A stretch of 61,636 nt of DNA from Yanshouia hominis (GCA_014385025.1 JACRTB010000017.1:1-61636), one strand, 5' to 3'; shown: positions 16,020 through 25,210, counted from the first letter of the stretch. A program made the numbers and translations. The notes: generated by a model from the letters alone, not told the origin.

Positions 16020-16340
16020 ATATCCCCCGCGTCCTTCGAAACTGAATCGATCAAAGAAATGCGATGACGGGAAATTGATCCTTTGCGCTGTGGGAACAGA
16101 GAGCCGCCGTTTGGTGCGAGGCGGACCCCGGGCAGGCATCATCTCATCCCCGAGCGGCCGACCGAACCGGGCATTCCGGACAGGAAGGACGGGCCCCCCG
16201 CCGTTATCATGGGGTTCCCATTCGCCGCGGGGCCGATGGGTGACGAGCGGGCGCGAAAGGCGCCAACCAAGGGTGGTACCGCGGAAGCAGCTGCTGCTTT
16301 CGTCCTTTGAACGGATTTCAAGGGACGGGGGCTTTTTTTA
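16020..16340 (+). ncRNA. T-box leader, leucine-specific, controlling leuCDB
   Basis: The T-box sequence AAGGGTGGTACCGCGG is at 16269-16284. Stem I shows the conserved AGAGAGC near 16099 and a distal G-rich arm. A CTC triplet at 16143-16145, in the expected specifier-loop context, fits tRNA-Leu. A terminator stem (16301-16310 with 16318-16327) and a T-run at 16333-16339 follow. Uncharged tRNA-Leu would stabilise the antiterminator and turn on leucine synthesis. Confidence 0.9.
16301..16339 (+). terminator. T-box-controlled terminator
   Basis: CGTCCTTTGA pairs with TCAAGGGACG (one G-U) around a 7-nt loop, then GGGGC and seven T. This is the off state of the leader. Confidence 0.85.
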
Positions 16341-16372
16341 TATCCGAACGAATGATTCAAGGAGGCTATCTT

Positions 16373-17632
16373 ATGGGAATGACAATGACGCAGAAAATCC
16401 TGGCGGCCCACGCCGGGCTCGATTCGGTGCGGGCGGGCCAGCTCGTCAGCGCGAGGGCCGACATGGTGCTTGGCAACGACATCACCACCCCGGTTGCCGT
16501 CAACGAATTCAACAAGGCGGGCTTTACCTCGGTTTTCGACACCAAAAAGGTCGCGATTGTCCTCGACCATTTTATCCCCAACAAGGACATCAAGGCGGCC
16601 GAGCAGGCCAAAACCTGTCGCCGGTTCGCCCGCGAATACGGCGTCGAGCATTTTTATGACGTGGGTGAAATGGGCATCGAGCACGCGCTGCTGCCCGAAA
16701 AAGGACTGGTCGCCCCGGGCGAGCTCTGCATCGGGGCCGATTCGCACACCTGCACCTACGGCGCGCTGGGCGCGTTTTCCACCGGCGTCGGCTCCACCGA
16801 CATGGCCGCGGGTCTGGCGACCGGCACGGCCTGGTTCAAGGTTCCCGCGGCGCTGCGCTTTGAGCTGAGGGGCTCCCTCGCCCCCAATGTCAGCGGCAAG
16901 GACGTTATCCTGCACATCATCGGGATGATCGGGGTGGACGGCGCCCTCTACAAGTCGATGGAATTCGGCGGCGAGGGTCTCAAAAGCCTGACCATCGACG
17001 ACCGGCTCTGCATCGCCAACATGGCGATTGAGGCGGGCGGCAAAAACGGCATCTTCGAGGTGGACGAAACGACCCTCGCCTATGTCGGAGAACGGGTTTC
17101 CCGCCCCTATACCGTCTACACCCCCGATCCCGACGCGGAATACGAAAAGGTGTACGAAATTGACCTTTCCCAGATCAAATCGACCGTCGCCTTTCCGCAC
17201 CTGCCCGAAAACACCCGCACCATCGACCAGGTGGGCGACGTTGCCATCGACCAAGTGGTGATCGGCTCCTGCACCAACGGCAGGCTTTCGGATATGGCCG
17301 CCGCCGCCCGCATCCTCAAGGGGCATCACGTCGCGCGCGACTGCCGCACCATCATCATCCCGGCCACCATGCAGATCTACCGCGACTGCATGAAGCTCGG
17401 CTATACCGATATCTTCCTCGACGCGGGCTGCGTCGTCTCAACCCCGACCTGCGGACCCTGCCTCGGCGGATACATGGGCATCCTCGCGGAAGGGGAGCGC
17501 TGCGTCTCGACCACCAACCGCAATTTCGTCGGACGGATGGGCCATCCGAAGAGTGAGGTCTACCTTGCAAGCCCCGAGGTCGCCGCCGCGTCGGCCATCG
17601 CGGGGAAGATCGCCGATCCCAACCGGATCTGA
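16373..17632 (+). CDS. leuC: 3-isopropylmalate dehydratase large subunit
   Basis: With LeuD it isomerises 2- to 3-isopropylmalate through a [4Fe-4S] cluster. The 419-aa length is that of the compact prokaryotic LeuC/HacA type. Cluster ligands are Cys300 ([10 protein letters not shown]) and Cys360/Cys363 (TCGPCLGG). [20 protein letters not shown] is a substrate-loop signature. ATG at 16373 has AAGGAGG 7 nt upstream. It is the first gene of leuCDB behind the T-box; leuA is not in the window. Confidence 0.96.
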   Translation: MGMTMTQKILAAHAGLDSVRAGQLVSARADMVLGNDITTPVAVNEFNKAGFTSVFDTKKVAIVLDHFIPNKDIKAAEQAKTCRRFAREYGVEHFYDVGEMGIEHALLPEKGLVAPGELCIGADSHTCTYGALGAFSTGVGSTDMAAGLATGTAWFKVPAALRFELRGSLAPNVSGKDVILHIIGMIGVDGALYKSMEFGGEGLKSLTIDDRLCIANMAIEAGGKNGIFEVDETTLAYVGERVSRPYTVYTPDPDAEYEKVYEIDLSQIKSTVAFPHLPENTRTIDQVGDVAIDQVVIGSCTNGRLSDMAAAARILKGHHVARDCRTIIIPATMQIYRDCMKLGYTDIFLDAGCVVSTPTCGPCLGGYMGILAEGERCVSTTNRNFVGRMGHPKSEVYLASPEVAAASAIAGKIADPNRI

Positions 17633-17651
17633 TTGAAAGGAGATTTGCCAG

Positions 17652-18149
17652 ATGAACGCCAAAGGCACTGTTTTTAAGTACGGGGACAACATCGACACCG
17701 ACGTTATCATCCCCGCCCGCTACCTCAACACCCCCGACCACAGGGAACTGGCCGCCCACTGCATGGAGGACATTGACGCCTCCTTTATCAAAACGATGAA
17801 GCCCGGCGACATCATCGTCGGCGGATTCAATTTCGGCTGCGGCTCGTCGCGCGAGCACGCCCCGATCGCCATCAAGGCTTCGGGAGTTTCCTGCGTCATC
17901 GCCAAGACCTTCGCGCGGATTTTCTACCGCAATTCGATCAATATCGGGCTTGCCATCCTCGAGTGCCCCGAGGCCTCGGACCGGATTCGGGCGGGGGATG
18001 AGGTCGCCGTTGATTTCGACACCGGCCTGATCGAAAACCTCACCCGGGGCGAACGGTACCGGGCCGAGCCGTTCCCGCCCTTTATTAAGGAAATCATCAG
18101 CTGCAACGGGCTGATGAACGCGCTCGCCGCGGGGAAGGGGAAGGCATGA
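17652..18149 (+). CDS. leuD: 3-isopropylmalate dehydratase small subunit
   Basis: A 165-aa swivel-domain subunit. [17 protein letters not shown] is at the N terminus and [18 protein letters not shown] is the active-site loop with the substrate-binding Ser-Arg pair. It forms the heterodimer with LeuC. It lies 19 nt after leuC, with AAAGGAG upstream of the ATG, and its stop overlaps the leuB start (ATGA at 18146-18149). Confidence 0.96.
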   Translation: MNAKGTVFKYGDNIDTDVIIPARYLNTPDHRELAAHCMEDIDASFIKTMKPGDIIVGGFNFGCGSSREHAPIAIKASGVSCVIAKTFARIFYRNSINIGLAILECPEASDRIRAGDEVAVDFDTGLIENLTRGERYRAEPFPPFIKEIISCNGLMNALAAGKGKA

Positions 18150-19219
18150 ACAAGCGCATCACCGTCCTTTCGGGCGACTATATCGGGCCGGAAATCGTAG
18201 AGCAGGGAATTCTTGCCCTGGAGGCGGCCGCCCGCCGCTTCGGCCACCGCTTTGAATTTTGCCGGGTCGATTTCGGCGGCGCGGCGATCGACTCGGCGGG
18301 GGTTCCCTTCCCGGAGGAAACCAGAAAGGCCTGCGAGGAGGCCGACGCGGTGCTGCTCGGCTCGGTCGGCGGCCCGAAGTGGGATTCGGTCCCCAAGGAA
18401 ATCCGCCCCGAGAAGGGCCTTTTGCAGATGCGCTCGGCGCTCGGCCTCTTCGGCAACCTGCGCCCCGCCAAGCTCCATCCGCAGCTCGCGTTCGCCTGCC
18501 CGCTGCGGCCCGAGATCGTGGAGAAGGGCATCGACATCATGACCGTCCGGGAGCTGACCGGAGGCATCTACTTCGGCAGCCACGAGACCTCGGTGCAGAA
18601 CGGCGAGCGGGTCGCCGCCGATCTGATGGCCTACTCCGAACATGAGATCGACCGCATCCTGCGGGTCGGCTTCGAAGCGGCCAGAAAGCGCAGAAAACGC
18701 CTGACCTCGGTGGAAAAATCCAACGTCCTGGACTGCTCCCGTCTCTGGAAGGAGCGCGCCCACGCCCTGTCCGCCGAGTATCCCGACGTTGAGCTGATCG
18801 ACATGCTGGTGGACAACGCCGCCATGCAGCTTGTACGCGACCCCTCACAGTTCGACGTGCTTGTGACCGAAAACATGTTCGGCGACATCCTTTCGGACGA
18901 GTCGAGCATGATCGTCGGCTCGATCGGCATGATGCCCTCGGCCAGCCTGCGGGATGATTCCTTCGGGGTGTATGAGCCGATCCACGGCTCCGCCCCCGAC
19001 ATCGCCGGGCGCGATCTCGCCAACCCGATCGGCACCATCCTTTCGGCGGCGATGATGCTGCGGTATTCCTTCGGAATGGCGCGGGAGGCCGACGCCGTGG
19101 AGGCGGCGGTCGATGCCGTGCTCGATTCGGGGCTTCGCACCGCCGACATCATGAGCGCCGGAATGAAGCGGGCCGGCTGCCGCGAAATGGGAGCGGCCAT
19201 CGCCGCGGCCATCGGGTAA
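18146..19219 (+). CDS. leuB: 3-isopropylmalate dehydrogenase
   Basis: Oxidises and decarboxylates 3-isopropylmalate to 2-ketoisocaproate with NAD. It is 357 aa, the normal length. [19 protein letters not shown] and the [10 protein letters not shown] loop carry the substrate-binding arginines and tyrosine; [13 protein letters not shown] and [13 protein letters not shown] are the metal and NAD signatures. Translationally coupled to leuD. The last ~28 codons with the downstream flank are repeated three more times after the stop, all before the operon terminator, so the copies are probably in the mRNA 3' region. Confidence 0.97.
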   Translation: MNKRITVLSGDYIGPEIVEQGILALEAAARRFGHRFEFCRVDFGGAAIDSAGVPFPEETRKACEEADAVLLGSVGGPKWDSVPKEIRPEKGLLQMRSALGLFGNLRPAKLHPQLAFACPLRPEIVEKGIDIMTVRELTGGIYFGSHETSVQNGERVAADLMAYSEHEIDRILRVGFEAARKRRKRLTSVEKSNVLDCSRLWKERAHALSAEYPDVELIDMLVDNAAMQLVRDPSQFDVLVTENMFGDILSDESSMIVGSIGMMPSASLRDDSFGVYEPIHGSAPDIAGRDLANPIGTILSAAMMLRYSFGMAREADAVEAAVDAVLDSGLRTADIMSAGMKRAGCREMGAAIAAAIG

Positions 19220-19295
19220 TCAAACCCCCGGCCAATCGATTCGAGACCGGCGGCTGTCATTTCGGCCATCGAAACAGGCAAATAGCCGCCGCGGG

Positions 19296-19415
19296 ATGAG
19301 AGCGGTCATCACCGTGCGCGATTCGGGGCTTCGCGCCGCCGGCGTCATGAGCGCCGGAATGAAGCGGGCCGGCTGCCGCGAAATGGGAGCGGCCATCGCC
19401 GCGGCCATCGGGTAA
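19296..19415 (+). pseudogene. Duplicated leuB tail, 39-codon frame
   Basis: ATG to TAA encodes MRAVITVRDSGLRAAG and continues through the leuB C terminus to GAAIAAAIG. Residues 9-39 are the LeuB ending in the same frame with the same stop. No ribosome site precedes it (GCCGCGGG only), so translation is doubtful. Confidence 0.6.
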
Positions 19416-19491
19416 TCAAACCCCCGGCCAATCGATTCGAGACCGGCGGCTGTCATTTCGGCCATCGAAACAGGCAAATAGCCGCCGCGGG

Positions 19492-19599
19492 ATGAGAGCG
19501 GTCATCGCCGTGCGCGATTCGGGGCTTCGCGCTGCCGGCGTCATGAGCGCCGGAATGAAGCGGGCCGGCTGCCGCGAAATGGGAGCGGCCATCGGGTAA
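19492..19599 (+). pseudogene. Duplicated leuB tail, 35-codon frame
   Basis: A second copy of the LeuB ending, 35 codons, shortened by 12 bp (four codons, AAIA region) but still in frame with its stop. A third copy starts at ATG 19676 and diverges after the MSAGM segment. No ribosome site is visible. Confidence 0.6.
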
Positions 19600-19830
19600 T
19601 CAAACCCCCGGCCAATCGATTCGAGACCGGCGGCTGTCATTTCGGCCATCGAAACAGGCAAATAGCCGCCGCGGGATGAGAGCGGTCATCGCCGTGCGCG
19701 ATTCGGGGCTTCGCGCTGCCGGCGTCATGAGCGCCGGAATGAGCCGGTGCGGCGGCGGCCGGATAACCGGGGCGGAACCCCCTCTGACAGAGCCGGGGGC
19801 GCATTCTTTTGCGAAGGCTGACACAAACCA

Positions 19831-19864
19831 ACGGGGCGTCCGGAAAACCGGGCGCCCCGTTTTT
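19831..19864 (+). terminator. Terminator of the leuCDB operon
   Basis: A 13-bp stem (19831-19843 with 19848-19860, one G-U), AAAA loop and five T. It lies 612 nt beyond the leuB stop, after the repeats. Confidence 0.85.
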
Positions 19865-19882
19865 GACCGTAAACGCCGGGGA

Positions 19883-19911
19883 TGGACGAAATTCCCGGCA
19901 CGTGCTATGAT
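19883..19911 (+). promoter_or_regulatory. Promoter of the hydroxyacid dehydrogenase gene
   Basis: TGGACG, 17 bp, TATGAT, 36 nt upstream of the ATG. The -35 is weak. Confidence 0.5.
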
Positions 19912-19946
19912 AGCAGCCAGAACACCAACAGAAGGGAAGTCCTGCC

Positions 19947-20915
19947 ATGCCTGTCATTCAAAACATCCTTGTCGTCTGCCGCACCGAGCCGCGGCACCGG
20001 ATCATGCTGGAAGAGGCCCTGCCCGAAGCCTCCTTCACCTATGCCGGTCCTGATTCCGCCTCCGAAGAAGCGGTCGCGGAGGCCGACGCCATCTTCGGCA
20101 ACCTGCCCCCCGAACGGCTGAAGAGCGCCGCCCGTCTGAAATTTTTACAGCTCAACTCGGCGGGGACCGACGGCTACACCGCGCCCGGAGCACTGCCCGA
20201 TGGAGTCCTGCTCGCCAATGCAACCGGCGGCTATGGTCCCGGAATCTCCGAATACATGCTCGGTGTGCTGCTCTCGCTCTGCAAAAAGCTGCACTGCTAC
20301 CGCGACCAGCAGCACCGCGCCCTCTGGCAGCCGCTTGGAGAGGTGCGGGCCGTCGCCGGCATGACCGTGCTGGTCGTCGGCCTCGGCGACATCGGCCGGG
20401 AATTCGCCCGGCGGGTCAAGGCAATGGGCGCCTTTGTCATCGGAGTCCGCCGCCGGGGTACCGAAAAGCCCGGCTATGTCGATGAGCTGCGCCTGACCGA
20501 ACAGCTCGACGAGCTGATTCCGCGGGCCGACGTGGTGGCCCTCTGTCTGCCCGGAACCGCCGGCACCCGCAACATCATGAACCGCGGGCGGATTTCCGAA
20601 ATGAAGCAGGGCGCGATCCTCATCAATGTGGGACGGGGAACCGCGCTCGACGCCGAAGCCCTCTGCGACGCGCTTGACGCGGGGAAGCTCTGGGGCGCCG
20701 CGCTCGACGTGACCGATCCCGAGCCGCTGCCCGCCGAAAGCCGCCTCTGGAACACCGAAAATCTCATTCTGACCCCGCATGTCTCAGGCGGCTTCACTCT
20801 GCCCGAAACGCATGACCGTGTTGTGCAGCTCGCCGCCGAAAACCTCGCGGCCTTCGCGCGGGGCCTGCCGGTCAAAAGCATCGTCGATCTTGAGACGGGC
20901 TACCGAAAGCTGTAG
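19947..20915 (+). CDS. D-2-hydroxyacid dehydrogenase family protein
   Basis: A 322-aa NAD(P)-dependent oxidoreductase of the D-isomer 2-hydroxyacid dehydrogenase family. The Rossmann motif VVGLGDIGREFA is near residue 141. Catalytic elements are the Arg in NVGRGTALD, the acidic residue in DVTDPEPLP and the His in LTPHVSGG. Members reduce 2-keto acids or oxidise phosphoglycerate or hydroxypyruvate; there is no ACT domain, so it is not a regulated SerA. ATG at 19947 has GAAGGGAA upstream, with its own promoter. It is separate from the leu operon despite the shared direction. Confidence 0.88.
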   Translation: MPVIQNILVVCRTEPRHRIMLEEALPEASFTYAGPDSASEEAVAEADAIFGNLPPERLKSAARLKFLQLNSAGTDGYTAPGALPDGVLLANATGGYGPGISEYMLGVLLSLCKKLHCYRDQQHRALWQPLGEVRAVAGMTVLVVGLGDIGREFARRVKAMGAFVIGVRRRGTEKPGYVDELRLTEQLDELIPRADVVALCLPGTAGTRNIMNRGRISEMKQGAILINVGRGTALDAEALCDALDAGKLWGAALDVTDPEPLPAESRLWNTENLILTPHVSGGFTLPETHDRVVQLAAENLAAFARGLPVKSIVDLETGYRKL

Positions 20916-21253
20916 CCGCAGCCGCCGGCAGGCGGCTCAAGGCGCGCCGAAGCTCCCTTCGCCCGTATCCTTTGACCGCAGCTCGCAAACGGGGAATTTC
21001 GTTTTGTGAGAGTTTTCCTCCGCCGGCGGCTTTTCGGCATCAGCCCGCTTCGCCCGATGCCTGAATCGCTTTTTGCGGAATATCCCCACCGGCAGAACCG
21101 GCGGTTTCCCTCATCAGCAAAGGACCGCGCCCGCGGGTGTATTTGCGGGCGCGGTCCCGCGGGTTTTCGAAAGGAACGTATGAAAAATCCACCGATATCC
21201 CGACCCGGGGGAGGCGGCGCTCCGAGGACGCCCCGGGCAAAGGTCCCGGCGGC
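20916..21253. other. Intergenic region between convergent genes
   Basis: No gene was seen. Several short GC-rich inverted repeats occur (for example GGCATC/GATGCC near 21040), and the strong stem at 21122-21157 is listed separately. Confidence 0.5.
21122..21157. terminator. Hairpin between convergent genes, possibly bidirectional
   Basis: A perfect 13-bp stem, GGACCGCGCCCGC with its complement, and a 10-nt loop. On the plus strand GGGTTTT follows after 4 nt; on the minus strand TTTGC follows directly. Confidence 0.6.
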
Positions 21254-21859
21254 TCAAACCCCGTCCGGGAAGGGCAGGGGGGCGCGGCGCGCCTCAAACC
21301 GCACCGGCTCAAGGGCAAGCTCCCGCACCGGGACGACCGGTTCCGGGTCGGCGGGATGATCGCTGAGCAGCTTTTCCATCCAGATCATGTCATACCAGCG
21401 GCCGAGCTTATAGCCGCAGCGGGTGAAATGTCCGACCTCGCGGTATCCCATCCGCTCATGGAAGAGGATGCTGCCCGGATTGGGATAAGCGATACAGGCA
21501 TTCGCGTTGGTGATGTGCTGATGCCTCAGCAGCTCCTCAAGCTGCCGGTAGAGCCGCCGGCCCACCCCCATTCCCCGGCAGTCACGCCGGAGGTAAATGG
21601 TCGTCTCAACCGCCCAGTCGTAGGCGGCGCGCTCCTTGAAGGGGGCGGCATAGGCATAGCCGAGCACCCCTTCCTCCGACTCGGCAGCCAGATAGGGGTA
21701 CCGGGCGAGGATGCGGCGCATCCTCCGGATAAATTCCGCGGCGTCCGGTACCTCGTATTCGAAGGTAATCGCCGTATCGGTGACATAGGGGGCATAGATG
21801 GCGAGCAGGGCAGGAACATCGTCCTCCCGGGCCATGCGAATGGTGACAGGGATTCCCAT
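21254..21859 (-). CDS. GNAT acetyltransferase of the phosphinothricin/methionine-sulfoximine type
   Basis: A 201-aa acetyltransferase. TITFEYEVPDAAEFIRRM near residue 33 and AYDWAVETTIYLRRDCRGMGVGRRLY (acetyl-CoA loop CRGMGVG) match the Pat/MddA-like subgroup. ILFHERMGYREVGHFTRCGYKLGRWYD is the typical ending of that family. These enzymes N-acetylate toxic amino-acid analogues, but the true substrate here is unknown. A proline-rich C-terminal tail of about 30 residues follows the domain. The ATG at 21859 has AAAGGAG about 11 nt upstream. Confidence 0.87.
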   Translation of the reverse strand: MGIPVTIRMAREDDVPALLAIYAPYVTDTAITFEYEVPDAAEFIRRMRRILARYPYLAAESEEGVLGYAYAAPFKERAAYDWAVETTIYLRRDCRGMGVGRRLYRQLEELLRHQHITNANACIAYPNPGSILFHERMGYREVGHFTRCGYKLGRWYDMIWMEKLLSDHPADPEPVVPVRELALEPVRFEARRAPLPFPDGV

Positions 21860-21921
21860 AAAACGATCAGCTCCTTTTGCCTTATCCTAACATATGGCGG
21901 ACGGGTTCGGCAATCCCCCGG

Positions 21922-21950
21922 TTGCGCGCCGGTCCGGATTCTGTCATAAT
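21922..21950 (+). promoter_or_regulatory. Promoter of the zinc-ribbon gene
   Basis: TTGCGC, 17 bp, CATAAT, 21 nt upstream of the ATG at 21971. Confidence 0.55.
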
Positions 21951-21970
21951 GGAGAAAAAGCGGGGTTGAC

Positions 21971-22462
21971 ATGCCCTGGTGTCCGAAATGCGGCGGAGAA
22001 TACCGCGAGGGATTTTCCTTCTGCGTTGACTGCCAGTGTGGCCTGACGGACGATCCGCCGGAAAAGGCGCGGGCCCTCCCTCCGGCGGAGGACAGGATGG
22101 ACCCCGTCCTGCTCTGCGAAATCGAGGACGGACCGAAAACCGGCCTGCTGACCGCTCTGCTCGAGGGCGAAGAAATCCCGGTTCTCGTCAGATACCCGTC
22201 GGTTGGGCTGCATACCAAGCTGGGCTGCGGATTTTCCCTCACCGGCGTCCGGCTCTATGTCGACGCCGGGAATCTGGAAGCGGCCCGCGGGCTGACTGCC
22301 GCCCTTTCCGAAAGCGGAGAGGAAGCTCCCGGCTCCTCCGGCCCTTCCCCGGCCGACCGGCGCAGGCGAAAAATTCTGCTGCTCTGCATGCTGCTGCCCA
22401 CCCTGCTGACAGGGGCCGGCTGCCTTCTCGCCTGGCTTTGGAAGCTGGCGTTTGCCCGCTGA
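21971..22462 (+). CDS. Zinc-ribbon protein with DUF2007-like domain and C-terminal membrane anchor
   Basis: 163 aa. The N-terminal CPKCGGEYREGFSFCVDC is a four-cysteine zinc ribbon at residues 4-21. A middle part (about 45-110, MDPVLLCEIEDGPKTGLL to DAGNLEAARGL) resembles the DUF2007 putative signal-transducing domain. The end holds one hydrophobic segment (ILLLCMLLPTLLTGAGCLLAWLW). The orientation suggests a cytoplasmic sensor tethered to the membrane. Function unknown. It starts a run of same-strand genes reaching sdaAA. Confidence 0.7.
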   Translation: MPWCPKCGGEYREGFSFCVDCQCGLTDDPPEKARALPPAEDRMDPVLLCEIEDGPKTGLLTALLEGEEIPVLVRYPSVGLHTKLGCGFSLTGVRLYVDAGNLEAARGLTAALSESGEEAPGSSGPSPADRRRRKILLLCMLLPTLLTGAGCLLAWLWKLAFAR

Positions 22463-22571
22463 TCTCCCGCTGTTTTTCCTTTTTAAGACCGAAACAAAAA
22501 AACCGGGCGCCCTGGGGCGGAATAGAGCCGTTCCACCGCTCCCATACTGAAACCGGAAGGAGGAATCCGCC

Positions 22572-23198
22572 ATGCTCCGGGAGGAATACCGCGCGGCCCT
22601 CGCTTTTCTGCGGGGGCGCCGCCGGATGCTCCGGCTGGTGACCGTCTGCTTTCTGGCGGGAGGGCTGGCCGCCGCAATCGCCGCCTGGACCGCCTTCGGC
22701 AGCGATCCCACTCTGGTCACAACGCTGATGGAACAGGTCGGGGAGCTGCTCGACTCCAAACAGATTGCCGACGGGGCGGGGCAGCTTGACGCATTCCGGC
22801 TCTTTCTCGCCAACTTCTGGGCCTCGGGGATCACCCTGCTCTACGGCGGCGTTCCGTTCCTCTATCTGCCGCTCTGGCCGATGGCCCTCAATGCGGGGAT
22901 GCTCGGCGTCGTATCGGCCGCCGCCCTGCGGCTGGGGATTCCGCCCGCCGCGCTTGCCGCTTCCCTGCTGCCGCACGGCGTCTTTGAAATTCCCGCCCTG
23001 CTCATCAGCGGCACGCTGGGGCTGACCTTCTGCCATTCGATCGTCCGGCGGATTCTGCGCCTGCCCGAGCCGCTGCCGCTCATTGTGCTGATCCACGAAC
23101 TGCTGCGGACCACCGTTCTGGTTGTGCTGCCGCTGCTTGCCCTCGCGGCGGTGATCGAGGCCCATGTGACCGGTCCGATCGCCTCGCTCTTTCTGTAA
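22572..23198 (+). CDS. SpoIIM family (DUF95-like) membrane protein
   Basis: 208 aa with four or five hydrophobic segments. LLPHGVFEIPALLISGTLGL near residue 135 is the hallmark of the stage II sporulation protein M superfamily. In Bacilli SpoIIM acts in the DMP engulfment complex, but many stand-alone relatives have no assigned role, and no other sporulation gene is nearby. ATG at 22572 has AAGGAGG 7 nt upstream. It sits 24 nt before the serine dehydratase genes and may be co-transcribed. Confidence 0.8.
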   Translation: MLREEYRAALAFLRGRRRMLRLVTVCFLAGGLAAAIAAWTAFGSDPTLVTTLMEQVGELLDSKQIADGAGQLDAFRLFLANFWASGITLLYGGVPFLYLPLWPMALNAGMLGVVSAAALRLGIPPAALAASLLPHGVFEIPALLISGTLGLTFCHSIVRRILRLPEPLPLIVLIHELLRTTVLVVLPLLALAAVIEAHVTGPIASLFL

Positions 23199-23222
23199 CC
23201 GTCATCCGAAGGAGGAATTGTT

Positions 23223-23918
23223 CTGGAAATCAGTATCTTCAAAGCGGTCGGGCCGATCATGATCGGCCCTTCCAGCTCCCATACGGCGGGGGCGGCCCGG
23301 CTCGCGCGGATCGCGCGGCTGATTGTCGCCGCTCCGTTTTCCCATGTGTGCTTCGCGCTGCACGGCTCCTTTGCCAAAACCTACCGCGGACACGGCACCG
23401 ACCGCGCGCTGGTGGCCGGGGCGCTCGGGCTGCGCGAGGATGACGAGCGGCTTGCGGATTCCTTCGCCCTTGCGCGGCGGGCGGGACTTTCGTGGGAATT
23501 CACCGAGGCCGATCTCGGCGGGATGCATGAAAATTCGGTGCGGATGACCTTCACCCTCACCGACGGAAGCAGGCAGGAGATCACCGGCTCGTCGATCGGC
23601 GGGGGACAGATCGTCATCCGTTCAATCAACGGCTTCGAGACGGAATATTCCGCCCAGTCGAGCGCGCTCATCATCCGGCAGTACGACCGTCCGGGGGTGG
23701 TCAGCGAGGTCTCGGGGGTTTTGGCCGGGCACGGCATCAACATCGCGGTGATGCGGGTTTCCCGCAGCGCGCGGGGAGAAACCGCCTTCTGCATCATCGA
23801 GACCGACGACTGGATTCCCCGGGAGGTCGAAGCCACCCTGCGGGAGCTGCCCAACATCATCAGCGTGCGGGCCATCAACCTCATCGACCGGGAGGAATCG
23901 ACATGTACAGCAATTTAG
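23223..23918 (+). CDS. sdaAB: L-serine dehydratase, iron-sulfur dependent, beta subunit
   Basis: With SdaAA it deaminates L-serine to pyruvate using an oxygen-sensitive [4Fe-4S] cluster. GPIMIGPSSSHTAGA opens the subunit, and a C-terminal ACT domain is visible (YDRPGVVSEVSGVLAGHGIN). The family normally begins about a dozen residues before that motif. The only in-frame candidate there is CTG at 23223, giving a start reading EISIFKAVGP, with AGGAGG 7 nt upstream; the ATG at 23259 would cut off conserved sequence and has no ribosome site. Length 231 aa. The end overlaps sdaAA by 16 bp. Confidence 0.92.
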   Translation: MEISIFKAVGPIMIGPSSSHTAGAARLARIARLIVAAPFSHVCFALHGSFAKTYRGHGTDRALVAGALGLREDDERLADSFALARRAGLSWEFTEADLGGMHENSVRMTFTLTDGSRQEITGSSIGGGQIVIRSINGFETEYSAQSSALIIRQYDRPGVVSEVSGVLAGHGINIAVMRVSRSARGETAFCIIETDDWIPREVEATLRELPNIISVRAINLIDREESTCTAI

Positions 23919-24802
23919 CGGAGCTGCTTGCCCTCGCGGAGAAGCAGGGGGTCCCGCTCTGGCGGATCATCCTCGAAAACGAGAAGAAGCTCTCCGATAT
24001 TTCAGAGGAGGGCGTTTTTGCCCTGCTCCACGAGCACTATCAGGTCATGACCGCTTCGGCGACCAAGGCCCTCGACCGGCCGATGTCCACCGTTCTGGGA
24101 CTGATTTCGGGCATTGCCGCGCCGCAGTACCGCTATTCCCGGACAGAGGGCGGACTCTGCGGCGGCGTTCTCAACCGCGCGATGGCCTACGCCCTTTCGT
24201 GCAGCGAGGTCAACGCCTCGATGGGCAGAATCTGCGCCGCCCCCACCGCGGGGGCCTGCGGCATCCTGCCCGCCGTGCTGATGACCCTGCGCGAGGAGCT
24301 TTCCCTCAGTCTCCGCCAGACCCTCTGCGGGCTGCTGACCGCCTCCGGCGTCGGGGCCGTCATCATGAAGAACGCCACCGTCGCCGGAGCCGAGGGAGGC
24401 TGCCAGGCGGAATGCGGGGTGGCGGCCGCGATGGCGGCGGCCGCCGCCGTCCAGATGGCGATGGGCTCCCCCGGGCAGTCAATGCACGCCGTCAGCTTTG
24501 CGCTGATGAACTCGATGGGGCTGGTCTGCGATCCGGTCGCCGGACTGGTGCAGGTGCCCTGCGCCCAGCGCAACGCCTCCCAGACCGCCAACGCCCTACT
24601 CTCGGCCGATCTCGCCCTCGCCGGAATGACCAGCGTAATCCCCGCTGATCAGGTCGTCGAGGCGATGTACCGGGTCGGGCGCCAGCTCCCGATGGAGCTG
24701 CGCGAAACGGCGATGGGCGGCATTGCCGCGACCGAGGCGGGGCGCGGATATGCCAAACGGCTGGCCGGGGAAACGCGGGCGGCCGCCGGCGGGGAAGCCT
24801 GA
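23903..24802 (+). CDS. sdaAA: L-serine dehydratase, iron-sulfur dependent, alpha subunit
   Basis: A 299-aa catalytic subunit. Conserved cysteines occur in RICAAPTAGACGILPA, EGGCQAECGVAAA and VCDPVAGLVQVPCAQRN, which supply the cluster ligands. ATG at 23903 lies inside the sdaAB end with GGGAGGA upstream, so the two are translationally coupled. Pyruvate produced here could feed PPDK and other steps. The last ~20 codons with the flank are duplicated downstream (24969 and 25163). Confidence 0.95.
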   Translation: MYSNLAELLALAEKQGVPLWRIILENEKKLSDISEEGVFALLHEHYQVMTASATKALDRPMSTVLGLISGIAAPQYRYSRTEGGLCGGVLNRAMAYALSCSEVNASMGRICAAPTAGACGILPAVLMTLREELSLSLRQTLCGLLTASGVGAVIMKNATVAGAEGGCQAECGVAAAMAAAAAVQMAMGSPGQSMHAVSFALMNSMGLVCDPVAGLVQVPCAQRNASQTANALLSADLALAGMTSVIPADQVVEAMYRVGRQLPMELRETAMGGIAATEAGRGYAKRLAGETRAAAGGEA

Positions 24803-25210
24803 GCCGGCAGCCCGGCGGCATTTTGGCGGTGTGGCATACCCTGTCGAATAAATTGATTCCGGATATTCTCCACGACGCTGCAATGAAGCCCCGGCCGTTT
24901 GCACGCGCTCTTTCCCGCGCCGCGTGACCGGCGGGGCGCAAATCCGCAGGGCGGCTGGAGACACGCAGGCGCGGATATGCCAAACGGCTGGCCGGGGAAA
25001 CGCGGGCGGCCGCCGGCGGGGAAGCCTGAGCCGGCAGCCCGGCGGCATTTTGGCGGTGTGGCATACCCTACCGAATAAATTGATTCCGGATATTCTCCGC
25101 GGCGCTGCAATGAAGCCCCGGCCGTTTGCACGCGCTCTTTCCCGCGCCGCGCGACCGGCGGGGCGCGGATACGCCAAACGGCTGGCCGGAGAAACGCAGG
25201 CGGTGGGAAA
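24742..25210 (+). repeat. Tandem duplication of the sdaAA 3' end plus flank
   Basis: Landmark GCGCGGATA(T/C)GCCAAACGG occurs at 24742 (gene), 24969 and 25163: periods 227 and 194 bp. Copy 2 repeats the gene tail, its stop and about 150 bp of flank; the extra 33 bp before it is unique. Copy 3 ends at about 25205 after the GAAACGCAGG segment. Confidence 0.93.

Larger units (their letters stand above)
19134..19745 (+). repeat. Tandem duplication of the leuB 3' end plus flank
   Basis: The landmark GATTCGGGGCTTCGC occurs at 19134 (in leuB), 19320, 19516 and 19700: periods 186, 196 and 184 bp. Each unit has the leuB tail with its stop, then AATCGATTCGAGACCGG, then an inverted repeat GGCGGCT/AGCCGCC. 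The third copy lacks a 12-bp CATCGCCGCGGC segment, and the fourth departs after about 19740. Confidence 0.95.
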
